From JAAYZM01 sp964510785 (GTDB lineage: Bacteria > Actinomycetota > Actinomycetes > Actinomycetales > Cellulomonadaceae), in assembly GCA_964510785.1 (NCBI GenBank), contig CAZECM010000009.1:1-64000 (forward strand): a stretch of 64,000 nucleotides of DNA, written 5' to 3'. Positions 63,269 through 64,000 of this stretch are shown here, piece after piece. How positions within the stretch are numbered: position 1 is the stretch's first letter; every line of letters starts with the position of its first letter. Made by a program: the position numbers and the translations under genes. The notes under the pieces were generated by a model. That model had not been told where the DNA came from. It did not search any database and saw only the letters and a program-made list of their open reading frames with translations.

Positions 63269-64000
63269 CGGTCACCACCGAAGCCGCCGCCGCCCGCGCC
63301 GCCCGGGAGCCCTCCGCCGCCCCCGGGGAGGGTGCCGCCGCCGGGGAAGCCGCCCGTGTCGGTCGAGCCCGTCGAGCCCACCGACGTGTCGAGCGAGACG
63401 AGCACCCGGGCGCCTTCGTCGAGCCCGGAGAGGATCTCGGTGGTCGAGTCACCCTGGACACCGACCGTCACGGAGACGGTGGACTGGGACCCGTCGTCGG
63501 CCAGCACCGTGACGGTGCCCGTCGTCGTGCCGTCGTCGGACGTCTGGATGCTCGCCACGGCGGTGGACGGGACGGAGATCGCGTCGGCGGACTCGGCGAT
63601 CGTGACCGTCGCGGAGGCGGTCTGCCCGATGCGCACGCCGTCGGGGGTCTCGTCGAGCGTGATGGTCGCCGCGAAGGTCACGACGCCGTTCGTCGTGGTG
63701 CCCGTGGGCGATATCGCGGTGACGGTCGCGCTCGCGACGGCGCCGTCGACGGCGGGGAAGGTCACGGTCGCGGCCTGGCCCACCTCGAGGAGCGCGGCGT
63801 CCGCCTCGGCGAAGCTCGCCGACATCTGCAGGCTGCCCGGGTCCTGGATCGTGACGACGCCGCCCGTGGTCGCCGTCGTGCCCGAGGTGCCGGAGGACCC
63901 GGAAGCCCCCGACGCCCCCGAGCCGACGCTGTCACCCACGGCTGCGCCCACGGCCGTGACGACCCCGGAGACGGGAGCGCGCAGCTTCGTCTTCTTCGCG
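63265..64000 (-). CDS. MacA/HlyD-type periplasmic adaptor, 5' end outside window
   Basis: The C-terminal part (about 245 residues) of a membrane-fusion adaptor. The frame is open to the window edge and starts with KTKLRAPVSGVVTAVGAAVGD, the second half of a lipoyl/hairpin domain. Beta-barrel (QDPGSLQMSASFAEADAALLEVGQAATVTFPAVDGAV) and membrane-proximal domains (SVPSTAVASIQTSDDGTTTGTVTVLADDG; VGVQGDSTTEILSGLDEGARVLV) follow. It ends in a Gly-rich tail (FPGGGTLPGGGGGLPGGAGGGG) like the linker of the DUF5666 protein. It is the first gene of the exporter operon seen here; regulation by the facing two-component system is likely. Confidence 0.92.
   Translation of the reverse strand, partial: AKKTKLRAPVSGVVTAVGAAVGDSVGSGASGASGSSGTSGTTATTGGVVTIQDPGSLQMSASFAEADAALLEVGQAATVTFPAVDGAVASATVTAISPTGTTTNGVVTFAATITLDETPDGVRIGQTASATVTIAESADAISVPSTAVASIQTSDDGTTTGTVTVLADDGSQSTVSVTVGVQGDSTTEILSGLDEGARVLVSLDTSVGSTGSTDTGGFPGGGTLPGGGGGLPGGAGGGGFGGDR

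Overview
The window comes from a very high-GC actinobacterium. Coding sequence is almost entirely G/C in the third codon position, GTG starts are common, genes overlap by ATGA or GTGA, and the gene set (DUF5926, MbfA-type iron exporter, tandem glycine riboswitch before gcvP, many LacI-controlled glycoside hydrolases) fits a plant-polysaccharide degrader of the Micrococcales, most like Cellulomonadaceae or Promicromonosporaceae. This placement is inferred from gene content only. The sequence is a draft scaffold with four 10-N gaps (456, 21206, 37895, 58089). All four fall inside genes, and the sequence beside three or four of them shows assembly artefacts, described below.

Layout. 1-4460: end of a GH13 alpha-glucosidase, then a MalEFG-type sugar ABC importer. 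4674-8546: a DUF1508 protein, an aminotransferase and a large secreted protein with a zinc-protease-like motif and Ig-like repeats. 8547-8955: a 409-bp control region with a mini-ORF behind an extreme Shine-Dalgarno, a structured element, a promoter and LacI-type operators. 8956-24277: a sugar utilisation locus with an LplABC/YtcQ-type ABC importer, a DUF624 membrane protein, GH42, GH3, a LacI regulator, GH31 alpha-xylosidase and GH95 alpha-L-fucosidase. Near-identical palindromes TCGAAGCGSTTCGA lie before all three transcription units, so the locus looks like one regulon. The enzyme set fits cytoplasmic dismantling of imported fucogalacto-xyloglucan oligosaccharides. 24278-29256: hairpin, tandem glycine riboswitch and gcvP-gcvT-gcvH. 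29389-33905: a stand-alone LuxR-type HTH, a Nudix hydrolase, and metF-metE behind an S-box (SAM) riboswitch. 34021-44237: DEAH RNA helicase HrpA, a lipoprotein, a YbaK-type deacylase and SbcD-SbcC. 44262-52001: small lipoprotein, an unusual 602-aa multidomain protein, a DUF2993 protein, a GH3 lipoprotein, a ferritin-like/VIT1 iron exporter and an MFS transporter. 52127-58296: phosphoglucomutase, DUF5926, a glycosyltransferase with a histone-H1-like tail, and a large membrane protein. 58420-64000: a two-component system facing a MacA-MacB-like exporter operon that ends in a DUF5666 protein.

Besides the xyloglucan-like locus, the least explained signals are non-coding: a family of intergenic arrays built from CGAGGTAGKNCCG units (three loci), a 20-bp perfect inverted repeat enclosing 71 bp between divergent genes, palindromic elements read in frame inside hrpA, a strand-biased 13-mer CGACGACGGCGCC, and the mini-ORF at 8621. 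No tRNA, rRNA, CRISPR, integrase or insertion-sequence transposase was seen.
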